Notes under the pieces: generated by a model | Told to the model about the DNA's origin: nothing | The model's database searches: none | The model's input: the letters and a program-made list of their open reading frames with translations, nothing else | Source of the DNA: Setoptus koraiensis | Lineage: Eukaryota; Arthropoda | Direction: 5' to 3' | Assembly (NCBI GenBank): GCA_048013815.1 | Contig: CM106585.1 | Span: forward strand, 8,866,001 to 8,930,000 | DNA length: 64,000 nucleotides | Translations under genes and position numbers: made by a program | Part shown: in pieces, positions 44,718-54,875 of the stretch | Position numbering within the stretch: the first letter of the stretch is position 1 | Layout: every line of letters starts with the position of its first letter

Positions 44718-44885
44718 TCGCGGCAGTAAATAAATGCACACGGGGGCAGGAATCGTGCGCAGAATTGTCTTTTCTCAAGCAGAACCGGCAGACCTTATGC
44801 CCGTTTCAAATTGGCGGTCGGTTCTGCGCAGGGAAAACGCGCCACCCCTAGCCCTGTGCATTTATTTATTACGCGATTGTAGAAA
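44718..44885. repeat. Imperfect inverted repeat (foldback) in the divergent promoter
   Basis: The left arm begins ACAATCGCGGCAGTAAATAA and continues to GTGCGCAGAA. The right arm, read on the minus strand, begins CTACAATCGCGTAATAAATA and continues to CTGCGCAGAACCG. Arms are about 50-60 bases with a spacer of roughly 50. No target-site duplication was identified, so it may be a decayed foldback element or a regulatory palindrome. Confidence 0.6.
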
Positions 44886-45023
44886 CACGACCCGTGCTAG
44901 ATTTTGGCACTAATTCAAATAAATACAAATCCTGTTCTATCATAGAATAGAACCTATTATGCCCATTTGGATTTATTTGTGATTTTATTTTTAATTTATC
45001 ATTATATTATCAGTATCACACAA

Positions 45024-48000
45024 ATGTCTTACCTGGTAAGATTCGTCGGCGGACTACTGAGGGTTCGCTACTTAGTCCTTGGATCAGCTGTCGGTGGCGG
45101 TGTTGGCCTATCTCAAAAGTATGAAGATTGGAAAAAGAGCTTACCCGATATCCCAGATGTAGAATGGTTAAAGAGGCTATTTCCCAGTCAGGACTCGTTG
45201 AACGAGTTCAAATCAAGCATGAATAATCTTAAAGATTCTATCACACTGGAAGAATGGTCCAGAGAGTTATCCAAAACTTTTAACGACTGGGTAGAAGAAG
45301 CCAAACGCAACGTCAAGACCTCAGACAATAATGGTGAGTAAAGGATGTCCGCTAATAGTTTTACTTTTGACAGCTACACTGTGTTACCTTGTATTCAATT
45401 GTCTCCGCATGGAAAATACTTTGTAGAAGATAGCGTAGCTTTTTCGGTTCATTTGAAAATCTATTTGCGGAAATCCCTTATGACATTGATATCACATCTT
45501 AGCATGACATTATTCATTCAATTAAACTAATCTCTATGTAGGATTGCTCTTTTTAGGCATGGGGCCTCCAGTTCCACCCAAAAACTATCAGAAGGATATC
45601 GAAAGCAAGTCATTATTACCCGACATTCAACTATTCTCAAATAAAGATCTAGGTACTCAAAGCTCCATGGATGATAAGATATACGAACTGGAGACGAAAC
45701 TAAGAGAGTTTAGAAAAGTGATTGACATTAGTGATAAAGAGATCAATAAATTACGAAAAGAAAATGAAGACCTCAAGAATAGAATTGTTCGTAACTCAAC
45801 CGGTAACGTTCAGCAGAAGAAGCTACTGGAAAAGTCTCTCATTGAGCTCTATTCGGAAATTCTCGATGAACTAAGTGATTTTGACTCATCATATAATATT
45901 CTAGACAATTTACCCAAAGTTGTTGTTGTCGGGGACCAAAGTGCAGGAAAAACTAGTGTTCTTGAAATGGTAGCAGGCGCTAGAATATTCCCTCGTGGGG
46001 CTGGTGAGATGATGACAAGGTCACCTGTTCAGGTCACACTTAGTGAGGGGCCATATCATGTAGCCAGGTTCAACGATACATCAAGAGAATTTGACCTAAC
46101 AAAGGAAACTGAATTGGCGGATTTAAGATATGATATTGAGGAGAGGATGAAACGATCTGTGCAAAGTGGTAAAACAGTTAGCAATCAAGTTATATCATTG
46201 ACTATACAAGGTCCAGGTCTCAAACGAATGGTATTAGTAGATTTACCGGGAATAATAGGAACTGTCACTAACGATTTAGCTCCCGACACCAAAGATTCAA
46301 TCATAAAAATGGCCGAGGAATACATGGGCAATCCGAATGCTATTATATTGTGCATTCAGGATGGTTCTTTAGATGCAGAACGGAGTATATTCACAGATCT
46401 AGTACATAAAGTCGATGCGAAAGGTCGGCGTACAATTCTCGTTTTGACCAAGGTGGATTTAGCTGAGAAGGAACACACAAACCCAGAAAAAATCAAGAAG
46501 ATTCTTGATGGAAGATTATTTCCAATAAAAGCCATAGGCTATTTTGCTGTCGTTGCCGGTAAAAGTGGTAAAAACGAGAACATCCAAGACATCAAGGATT
46601 ACGAGAGACATTTTTTTGAGAATTCTACTTTATGCGCCACGGGAATATTAAATAAATCTCAATGTACCACAGAAAATCTCAGTGCCAAAGTATCCGGATG
46701 TTTCTGGAGTATGGTCAAAGCCTCCGTGGAACAACAGACCGATGCTTACAAAGCTACTCTATTCAATCTTGAAGCAGAATGGAATCACTCTTTTCCTTAC
46801 ACAAGGCAGCTGAGTCGTGATGAATTATTTTTGAACGCAAAGAATGAATTACTCGATGAATTGGTTGAACTAAGTCGTCTCAGTACCATTCATTGGGATA
46901 AAGTTTTATCGACTAGACTGTGGGAAAAATTTAGACAACATGTATTCGAAGTGATCTACTACCCGGCCTCCTGTGATCAATCCCAATTTAACGCAAAGAT
47001 AGAGATAGAGTTGCAGAGGTGGGTTGAGAACTTTTGTCTACCAAAACAGGCCATACAGGTTGCTCAAGAGTCAATAAGAGACGACTTTTATCGGATTGAT
47101 GATAAAAAAAATAAGGAGGCCTCAGACGAGGTCGTATATAGTGCTCTCAAAAGAACAGTAATCGACGATGCGCTGAGTCGTCACACATGGAAACCTCAAG
47201 CTATTGATGTATTGAAAGTTGTTCAATTAGAGGCTCGAGCTAAACAAAGTAACCTGAATCAGGTAAATTGGGAGAAAGCTATCGAATTCTTGAAGAAGGC
47301 TCTCAATGAAGAAATTCTAGCAGCCCAACAAGAACTCAATTTCCTCACAGGGCCTAACTTTATTAATCGATGGTTAACCTGGAAATCGATGTCTCAAGAC
47401 CAAAAAACAAATTGTTTGATCATGACAGAACTTGCGAAAACAATACAACCAAATTTTGACAAGCCTATTCCCTATATGCCCCAATTGCCCGAAGATGACT
47501 TAACAACTATTAGACGTAACTTGGAATCAAAACAATGTTTTGTTGATGATGAGTCGATACTGAAAGTTTGGAAACCATACCAAAAATTAATGTTCCTCAA
47601 AAATGAAATAAATCGAGCCAATGAATGTAGGAAAGAAATACCTCTATATGAACTTGATATCGGATGTGATGTAAGTATAACTGATAGCTTCTAACAAAGC
47701 CTGAGTATTCCTCTACAATTTCCACATATCTCTAACTCTCTTCTGTTTTTAATATTATATGCATACACTTATAGACCGATAGAAGCCCCATTATTCTATT
47801 CTACAGGATTCAGAGAATGCTGGAGTTTACCAGCAACAGTTTGAGGCGACAACTTGTAGAAGATGAGTTCAAACGAATTGAGCGAAGGATTATAGAGGTG
47901 TTCAATGAATATAGTGAAAACGATGTCCTGAAAACCAAGTTACTGCACGGTAAACAGGTGCAACTAGTCGAGGAGATAAACAAAGTCAGGAGGATCATAG

Positions 48001-48068
48001 GAATGTTAGAGTACTTCATCGAAGCGATGAGTAAGGAAGAGAGGCCAGAAAAAAAAGAGCTGGTCTAG
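45024..48068 (+). CDS. OPA1: OPA1 mitochondrial dynamin-like GTPase
   Basis: This inner-membrane dynamin drives mitochondrial inner-membrane fusion and crista shape. Exons seen are 45024-45333, 45557-47670 and 47775-48068 (905 aa). The start of exon 1 encodes RYLVLGSAVGGGVGLSQKYE, the conserved transmembrane stretch. Next come a coiled coil (about residues 145-195) and the GTPase domain: P-loop GDQSAGKTS at about 229, DLPG at about 332, TKVD at about 401. The stalk follows, and the C-terminus encodes ILFYRIQRML and a GED-like coiled end (KQVQLVEEINKVRRI). Exon 2 ends in phase 0 at GTAAGT (47671). Exon 3 after CACTTATAG restores the family sequence. The N-terminal mitochondrial presequence is missing from this model. 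ATG 45024 lies after a likely acceptor, so a presequence exon probably lies upstream. A poly(A) signal AATAAA lies at 48177-48182. Confidence 0.93.
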
Positions 48069-48257
48069 TCATATTTGATTAAATAACAGTTAGATGTTAA
48101 ATAGTTGTCTAACGGCCTTAGCTTCCTGTATTTTTTTTTTTCGTTATTTCGCCAAGTTTAACGAGCATGGGCGACCAATAAACTGTTCTAACGATGTTGA
48201 AACAAGCGTATACATAGCAAATGATAAATTTACCTAGAAATTGAGGTGCTGTTTTTT

Positions 48258-48263
48258 TTTATT
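48258..48263 (-). terminator. Poly(A) signal of RpS16
   Basis: AATAAA on the minus strand, 36 bases past the RpS16 stop. It overlaps a T-rich stretch shared with the convergent OPA1 3' end. Confidence 0.6.
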
Positions 48264-48298
48264 ATTCAGATATTCCGATAGATATAGATACACATTCT

Positions 48299-48840
48299 CT
48301 AACGGTAAGATTTCTGGTAACGCGCACGTGCACCCGGACCACCGAACTTCTTAGGCTCGCATCTTCTCGGATCAGAGACAAGTAGAGCTCGGTCGTACTG
48401 TACAAGAATATCCTTGATCTCTTTTTTGGAAGCTTCATCGACGTACTTTTGGTAGTAGGCGACAAGGGCCCTGGATATAGCTTGACGGATTGCGTAAATT
48501 TGAGCTACACGACCACCTCCTTTAACGCTGACGCGGATGTCGACATCCGAGAATCTAAATGGCAAGATAGAGAGGTTGGTAAGTTGTTAGAATTTATACA
48601 ATGATTGAGAGTAAATCAGTCAGTCGCCGGATTCATTCATGACGGTACTTACTTGTCTTGTCCGATTAACAAAATTGGTTCGATAAGTTTGAATTTAAGA
48701 ACTTGCGGTTCTACCAGATCTAATGGTTTGTCATTTACTTTGATCAGACCTTTACCTGCCTTGCAGTAGGCGACAGCTGTGGCTGTTTTCTTACGTCCGA
48801 ATACCTGGACTGCCTTGATTGGCTGCTTCTTTTGTTCCAT
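48299..48840 (-). CDS. RpS16: 40S ribosomal protein S16 (uS9)
   Basis: A component of the small ribosomal subunit head; its C-terminal tail contacts P-site tRNA. Exon 1 is 48840-48653 and exon 2 is 48554-48299. They are joined in phase 2 (CAAGACAA|GTAAGT ... ATTTAG|ATTC), giving 147 aa; the human protein is 146. Conserved blocks are [62 protein letters not shown] and the exact C-terminus [11 protein letters not shown]. It is transcribed convergently with OPA1. Confidence 0.97.
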
Positions 48841-49703
48841 GTTAAATTATTTAATATGTATTTTTTATGTTTAAGGCCGGAAATATGGGCTCTGCCGCTA
48901 GAAATATTTTAATCAATTTTTAGACTGTGAATGTCTAACATGTAAATCGTTAAAGATGGGGTAATAATTTATGTCTATATGATAATTCTGAATATTAGTT
49001 GAATTTACCAATCGGCATTCCCATGTGCTATTCGGCGATTTGAGAACCATCAGTCCTGCACAGAGGAAATGGGAAGCGATTGCAGTAGATTACAGCAGGC
49101 TGCAACGACAAGAAGATGTGTGACGCATGCGCTGTTCTATGACGAATCATTTGAAAGATTAGCGCGAATGAAACACCCAAGAATTTATCGCCCCATGCGG
49201 CTAGTGGAACCCGAAAAAAAATCGAATAGTACCCAAAAAAGTAGTTAAAATGCCAACCAGGAGTGGACCGGCATCAATGAACTCGGTAGCTTTCTAGCTT
49301 GTCGTTTCGAGGCGAGGATTCATCAACAATACTCAGTAACAGAGACGAACTGGCAAAAAGTATGTCGTCCGGGAGGGACTCGAACCCTCAACCTTCGCAT
49401 AGCTTACAGAGGACTTGTTGTACTGCTGTCATAAGTACAAAGCGCTAGCCAATTGCGCCACCGGACGGCTTGGTGTGTACAGAGAAATAATCCATACAAA
49501 TGACGTGGAACTTACATGAAAGCACATGCTTCAAATGTGTTGAATGTTGTTGCAATCATGTCAACTCGTGCCAGATATTCAATCAGAGAAACATCGATAC
49601 ATTCAATTTCATGCATGTTTCCATGCTCTTCAGTCTATCAAATGAGATCACCCGATAATGTGGTAAATTATCGCGGTCTAAAGAAAATACAATTATTGAA
49701 ACC
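48841..49703. other. Divergent interval RpS16 / NOC3L with a tRNA gene
   Basis: This AT-rich interval holds the promoters of RpS16 (minus) and NOC3L (plus) and one tRNA gene. No clear TATA box or pyrimidine-initiator motif could be assigned. Confidence 0.5.
49365..49468 (-). tRNA. tRNA-Ile (UAU) with intron
   Basis: On the minus strand the acceptor CGTCCGG pairs perfectly with CCGGACG. The D arm is GCGC-AATTGGCTA-GCGC. The anticodon stem TTGTA pairs with TGCGA, using two G-T pairs. The anticodon loop CTTATGA gives anticodon TAT. The T arm is GAGGG-TTCGAGT-CCCTC. An intron of about 29 bases follows position 37, as is usual for eukaryotic tRNA-Ile(UAU). The discriminator base is A; CCA is not encoded. 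Confidence 0.92.
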
Positions 49704-51467
49704 ATGACTACAGGAAAAAGAACCTACGATGAATCGGACAACCACGATGGTTGCTCTAATGATATCTCACCAAACGAAGAAGTGAAAAAACGCGTTGTCG
49801 ATTTTAACACAAAACGTGTTAGACTCAACAATATAAGGATCAAGATAGGCTCAACTGCAACTATCATCGTAAGTAATCCTGAACATAATATTACTAGATT
49901 AAGAGAACTCTTGAAACTACTAGATCGAACCAGTTTTGAGGACATCGAAGAAGATGATAGACATTCAGTTCTTGAAATCCATCGATTGTTGGCAATAACA
50001 GCCCTAGAGATCTTCAAGGACACTATTCCCAGCTACAGAATAAGTGAAAAAACGAACGAAGAAGAAGACTCCAAGCCTGAACAGAGCAAGGGTGGCCGCT
50101 TCAGGGGTCCATCACCTCGCATGAAGAGAGAAACTTTGCAGCAGAAAAGATATGAGCGATCTTTTTGCCAACTATACAAATTCTATCTACAAAGATTAGA
50201 GAGAATGGTAGAATGCGTAAAAAAACAGACAACATCAACATTCTTCGACAAGCTGGTCCAAACTCAAACAGATCGTGTGAGTCTGGCAAAGACTGCGCTC
50301 AATTGTTTAGGACATTTACTTGTAGCTCATCCCCACTTTAATTTTCGCGATCAGATAATCAAAAAGCTAGTCGAGTTTAATTCGCAAGCGAAATATAATG
50401 AGTGCGCAAGTATTGCTCATGAACATTTATGTAATTTATTAAAACAAGACAAGTTAGGTGAAGTATCTTTTGAAGTTGTCAAAGTTGTTTGTGAGCTTGC
50501 TAAAACTCGTAATCTAAGCCTATCGCCTTTGATTTTCGAGACTCTGCTTAATTTACGTCTAGTGGACGTTCGCAAGGCACTTGATGAAGAGAAGGCTAAG
50601 AAGAAAGAGGCTCGTCTAGCTCGTGATCAAATGGTTAAATTATCAAGGAAGGAAAAGAAGAGAAACAAGAAGATGAAGCAACTTAGTAATCATTTGTTGG
50701 AGGCGGAAGCTCACAATACGATGGACCAGAAACTTAAGTACCATTCCAGTATTCTGAAAAAATTATTTGTAACTTATTTTAGACTATTGAAATATCACGA
50801 GGAAATGAACGAAGATAGTGAAAGAGGCAAATTTGAAAAAGTTATACCGCCTGTACTGGAAGGTCTCGCCAAATTTGCTGGTCAGATAGATGTGAATTTA
50901 TGCAATGACATGTTCCCTCTACTACACAATCTACTTGAAGATAGAAGTTTATCTAGCAATCATCTTCTCCATTGTTTACGTACAGTATTCGTTATGCTCA
51001 AAAACATGGGTTCCGAAATTAACATTGACCCACAAAGCTTCTACAGAGTTTTTTATTCCCTACTAGAGAATATAGAACCAACAAAGATGGCTCAGGAGGA
51101 ATTCTCAAGTTTCTTAGAATGCATAGATCTTCTTCTGATCAAACGTTCCAAGCAACTTAGCAGCCAGAGAGCTGCTGCCTTTGTCAGGCGCTTATTGACA
51201 CTATCCTTAAGCTTCCCTGTGCCATCAGTGCTGAACCTACTAGAATCTATCCGTGCCTTGATACTTCAACACCCTTCAACGGCAGCCCTTCTGGATAGCT
51301 CAAATTGTGCAAATTTCGGGGCTGGAGTTTATGATCCTCAGTTACCTGATCCCGATCACAGTTATGCTGACTCCTCCGTCGCCTGGGAGCTTCAACTTTT
51401 GAGAAGTCATCACGAGAAAGCGGTCGTATATGCAGTAAATAATCTTATACGTGATATATCTGCTTGA
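49704..51467 (+). CDS. NOC3L: NOC3L, nucleolar complex protein 3 (60S biogenesis)
   Basis: Noc3 binds Noc2 and is needed for maturation and nuclear transport of pre-60S ribosomes; the yeast protein is also linked to replication licensing. The gene is a single exon of 587 aa with ATG context ACCATGA. Family blocks in order are SNPEHNITRLRELLKLL, LEIFKDTIPSYRI, ERSFCQLYKFYLQRLE, HPHFNFRDQI, KQDKLGEVSFEVVKV, LVTYFRLLK-type (LFVTYFRLLKYHEE), PPVLEGLAKFAGQIDVNL, NIDPQSFYRVFYSLL and AWELQLLRSHHEKAV. It is shorter than human NOC3L (about 800 aa): most of the basic, acidic N-terminus and the last roughly 75 residues are absent. Poly(A) signal AATAAA lies at 51557-51562. It faces ING3 tail-to-tail. 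Confidence 0.93.
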   Translation: MTTGKRTYDESDNHDGCSNDISPNEEVKKRVVDFNTKRVRLNNIRIKIGSTATIIVSNPEHNITRLRELLKLLDRTSFEDIEEDDRHSVLEIHRLLAITALEIFKDTIPSYRISEKTNEEEDSKPEQSKGGRFRGPSPRMKRETLQQKRYERSFCQLYKFYLQRLERMVECVKKQTTSTFFDKLVQTQTDRVSLAKTALNCLGHLLVAHPHFNFRDQIIKKLVEFNSQAKYNECASIAHEHLCNLLKQDKLGEVSFEVVKVVCELAKTRNLSLSPLIFETLLNLRLVDVRKALDEEKAKKKEARLARDQMVKLSRKEKKRNKKMKQLSNHLLEAEAHNTMDQKLKYHSSILKKLFVTYFRLLKYHEEMNEDSERGKFEKVIPPVLEGLAKFAGQIDVNLCNDMFPLLHNLLEDRSLSSNHLLHCLRTVFVMLKNMGSEINIDPQSFYRVFYSLLENIEPTKMAQEEFSSFLECIDLLLIKRSKQLSSQRAAAFVRRLLTLSLSFPVPSVLNLLESIRALILQHPSTAALLDSSNCANFGAGVYDPQLPDPDHSYADSSVAWELQLLRSHHEKAVVYAVNNLIRDISA

Positions 51468-51738
51468 CCTATATTATGTTGTTGTTCAAGACCGTTGATA
51501 GCATTTGTTTCCGTAAGCGCAAGTTCAACCGACTATCCAGCAGGAAATCCTACTAAAATAAATGAAATAATATCAACTAGTCTACTCATTATCTACGTAA
51601 CTTAAACATTTGTGACCTTGTTTATTGTTCTTTTCTTGTAAATTTCTTTGTTTCCTCCCCTTCTACTTAATTCTAATTTTGTAATTATAAATTTATCACT
51701 TTTTTGGAGTGTCACATTGACGAGCTGAGTGAGAAAGT

Positions 51739-53997
51739 TTAGCTCTCGATAATAGTATGCTTTGGTTGCTGCTGATGATGAAATTCATTTAAGTTGCGGT
51801 TCATGTCTGAATTTTGAGCCAAAGAGATTGATTTCTCTTTCCTGCCGCGTTTCTTATGCGGTGGCTGATGAACTTGGGCTAACTTTCGCGTACAATCGGG
51901 ACAAAACCATTTTCCTTTAGGTGGCTGCGTCACTCCAACGCAATCATAATGAAACCACTCAAACTCACACTGCGAGAAAAAAAAAAGAATCGATTTGTGA
52001 ATTTTAGGAGTTTCGCAAAGACGAGGAAAGTTAGAGGAAGGGTTAGAAAGAGTATTTCGGCCTAATAGATTAGACTGATACTCTAAAATGGACTTCCTTC
52101 CCTCGACCGCAATCGTTACCCAGCCAGAGGTAAAAGATCGGGAAATATGGAATGAGAAGGATGTAAAGTCTGAAGAATAAGCGTACCTGATCGTTATCAC
52201 AGGCAACCATTTCACCGTATGAAATTTGTCGACAAACGCAATACCGTTTCTCATCTTTCTGATACATGTTGGTTGTAAACTCTAGTGCTGTTGGTGATGA
52301 CAGACCCAAAGTTGTTGCTGATTCGCTAAGATCCGTACTTGGTAAAGACTCACTATTCTCAAATATAGAATTATTTGATGAGATGGATGTAGGAGATTCA
52401 TCCTGGTATATATGACTAGCATGGCGAGGGCGCTTTGAAGCTCTGCCAGATTTCGTTACTGATATGTACAGCGGACTCACAGTTCCTGTCATCGATTGTG
52501 AGACGGGAGTTTGAGAGGCTCTGAATTGCTGATTGAATCTATTATTGTTTGAGACCTGATCATCAACAACAGGTGCCAAGGCATTTCTACCAGAGAAGGC
52601 ATCCTTCGACGTGCTAGTGAAGTCTAGAGTGTTGATATTGTGCATACCAGCGTTGATAGCGGCGTAGCTAGCTTTGAGACTCGGAGTACGTCTGCCTTGC
52701 TGCATCTGCACAATCAGATTTGAATTTTAGACGCGATCACGAGGATATGTTGGAAAAAAGAATGAGATGTACAAAGTATGTACTCAATAAGAAATGCTTC
52801 AAATAGTTTGAAGAGGATTAGATCGAAGTCAGAAAACCAAATTACCTGTTGTGTCGCTGCAATCGCCTGAGATGCAGCAGCAGCTATAGGATTATGTCTT
52901 ATAGACACCGGCAACAAGTTACCATCACCAGTTATGAAAGCTCCAGATGGGTATCCATTCACAGTAGTCCGTTGCTGACTGGCACTTGCGGCGGCATTCA
53001 TCATAGCTATCGTGGATAACGAATTTAGGTGAGCTAGATTGCTAGGTGCCGCTGCTAGAGCGGCGCTCAGCGCTGAGTGTTGTTGTTGACTCTGAGATGA
53101 CATGAGATTGTTTCTTGGTTGTTTGCCACTACTTGAATGATCAGGCCTAGTAACATCCGGCATATTAACTGATCTATTGTTTTGTGTGTCTATATGGTGT
53201 TGTGATAATCTACCATTCATGTTCTGGTGATCATTAGAGATGATACTCAACAACTCACTGCTGAATGAGGTCTCATCTACCACAGATGCTGGTGCGCTAA
53301 CGGAATGTCTTCCATCATTATAGCTCGTTGGGCTGATTAAACGATGATTATGTGCAACTAGATTTTGATTATTTTGAGGTGCTTTGCTACCGACAGATTT
53401 GTGTTTTGATTTGGCCCTATGTGTAGTATTATTGTGATCATGATCATAATGATGGTTATGATGGTGTGTATGATGAAGGTGGCGGGGGTGATGATGATAA
53501 CCATTATTGTGGTGGCTGATTGCATTATTTTGAGTAGCGTGACTACGTCTACGTTCCTTGATACTGCCTGGGGTATTATAATGTTGATTGTTGACATTGT
53601 TAGCGCTGGTATCTTTATCCATTTCAAGTGATCGTTGTTCAAGTTCATCCGTGATACCAATATTGTCTGCTTCCAGTTCAACTTTGAACTTTTCCAACTC
53701 CGTATCAAGACGACGTATGAGTCGCTGGACTGTCTCGTGCATTTGATTAGCTATATTACATTTTTCGTCAGCGTACTTCATAGTTTCCTTATAGCTATTG
53801 ACTAATTGATCAAATTCCTGTTTCTTTTGTTCAGGTTTTAACTTTTTGAATTGTGAAAAAAAATGTGTGACCTTCTCGTCGAGACCATCGATATCATTGT
53901 GGACCTGCAGGTCCATCTCACGGATATCGGTGAATCTATTTTGAAGTTCCTGGGGTAAATGCTCTATCACCTCTAAATAGTCCTCTAGATACAACAT
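51739..53997 (-). CDS. ING3: ING3, PHD-finger chromatin reader of the NuA4/Tip60 complex
   Basis: ING3 reads H3K4me3 through its PHD finger within the Tip60 histone acetyltransferase complex. Exons are 53997-52846, 52705-52187 and 51969-51739, all joined in phase 0, giving 633 aa. The N-terminal ING domain (residues 1 to about 125) begins [15 protein letters not shown] and includes [21 protein letters not shown] His/Asn-rich stretch follows around residues 150-195. Exon 2 begins with the ING3 signature [14 protein letters not shown]. The PHD (about 538-587) is [19 protein letters not shown] then [13 protein letters not shown] and KWFCPDC, with all C4HC3 ligands present; an intron splits it after Gln. 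It is longer than human ING3 (418 aa) because of the low-complexity middle. Confidence 0.93.
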
Positions 53998-54559
53998 GTT
54001 GATGAAGTATACACGAGATGAGGGGGGGTATTGATTTGTTTATATCTGATTGGGTGTGTGTATGTGTTTTTGTATGTGCGCGCGATGTGTTTGTGTACGT
54101 GTGCTTGTGTAGCTTTTGCTGGCCAGGGCAAGCTCGGGCTATGAGGATAAATATGGGTGATATTATTAATTAATTATATATATATAAATAATTTATATAT
54201 ATATATAATCAAATATATATGTAATATATATATCAGGGGATATATATACGTATATATATTGAAATTAATAATGTGTTTTAATCGATAATTTTGCCATCAA
54301 TCCTGTTCCGGGGGGGGCGCCCTCCTTTCGGTTCCAACGACGTTGTTCGTTGTATAATTGATAAATGAATATTTCAAGCGCCTGGTGGGCCCTTAAATAT
54401 GGATACAATAGTATGATAATGATAAATAAATGGATAGAAATAATAATAATAATAGTATAAATCCGCCTCTGGTTGGTGTTATTGGGGGGTATAATATTAT
54501 CCGCGTATATATTTTAGTACATTAGTGTATTGGCTATGCGTATGTGTGTACTACAGCAC

Positions 54560-54830
54560 AGCAAAATGTACAGTACAGTGCAGGGCTGATAAAAAAAAGA
54601 ATTTCTATGCTTGCGAATGAGTGTGTGTGCTGACGCTGCCTGTTTCAGCGCTGCTGCTGTTGGCTGCTGCTGCTGCTGCTATACAAAATGCACACAAAAC
54701 CGAGCCAAAATTGGCAGCATTAAACTGTAGTGAAAATGGTGCTGAATTTGCTGCTGGTGTGTGTGTGTGTGAGTGAGCCAACAAAGAAAGAGAGCGCTTT
54801 TGCTGCGATGTGTTTGTGTCCCTTTTCTTT

Positions 54831-54875
<45 letters not shown>

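Larger units (their letters stand above)
44509..45023. promoter_or_regulatory. Divergent promoter interval between ephrin and OPA1
   Basis: This 515-bp interval separates the two divergent genes. It contains a CTCF-like site, a long imperfect inverted repeat and a small perfect hairpin, GTTCTAT-N6-ATAGAAC (about 44934-44953). Base composition shifts here from GC-rich (ephrin side) to AT-rich. No TATA box is obvious. The stretch just before the OPA1 ATG (TTATATTATCAG at about 45001-45012) looks like a splice acceptor, so an upstream OPA1 5' exon may lie in this interval. Confidence 0.5.

Noticed and set aside
44516-44851. Plus-strand frame upstream of OPA1 considered as its mitochondrial presequence exon
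   Set aside because: It is Cys-rich rather than Arg/Ser-rich amphipathic, has no OPA1 resemblance and no donor in a matching phase, and overlaps the inverted repeat.
45345-45530. 61-codon frame between OPA1 exons 1 and 2
   Set aside because: It lies in an intron with clean GT-AG borders and has no homology.
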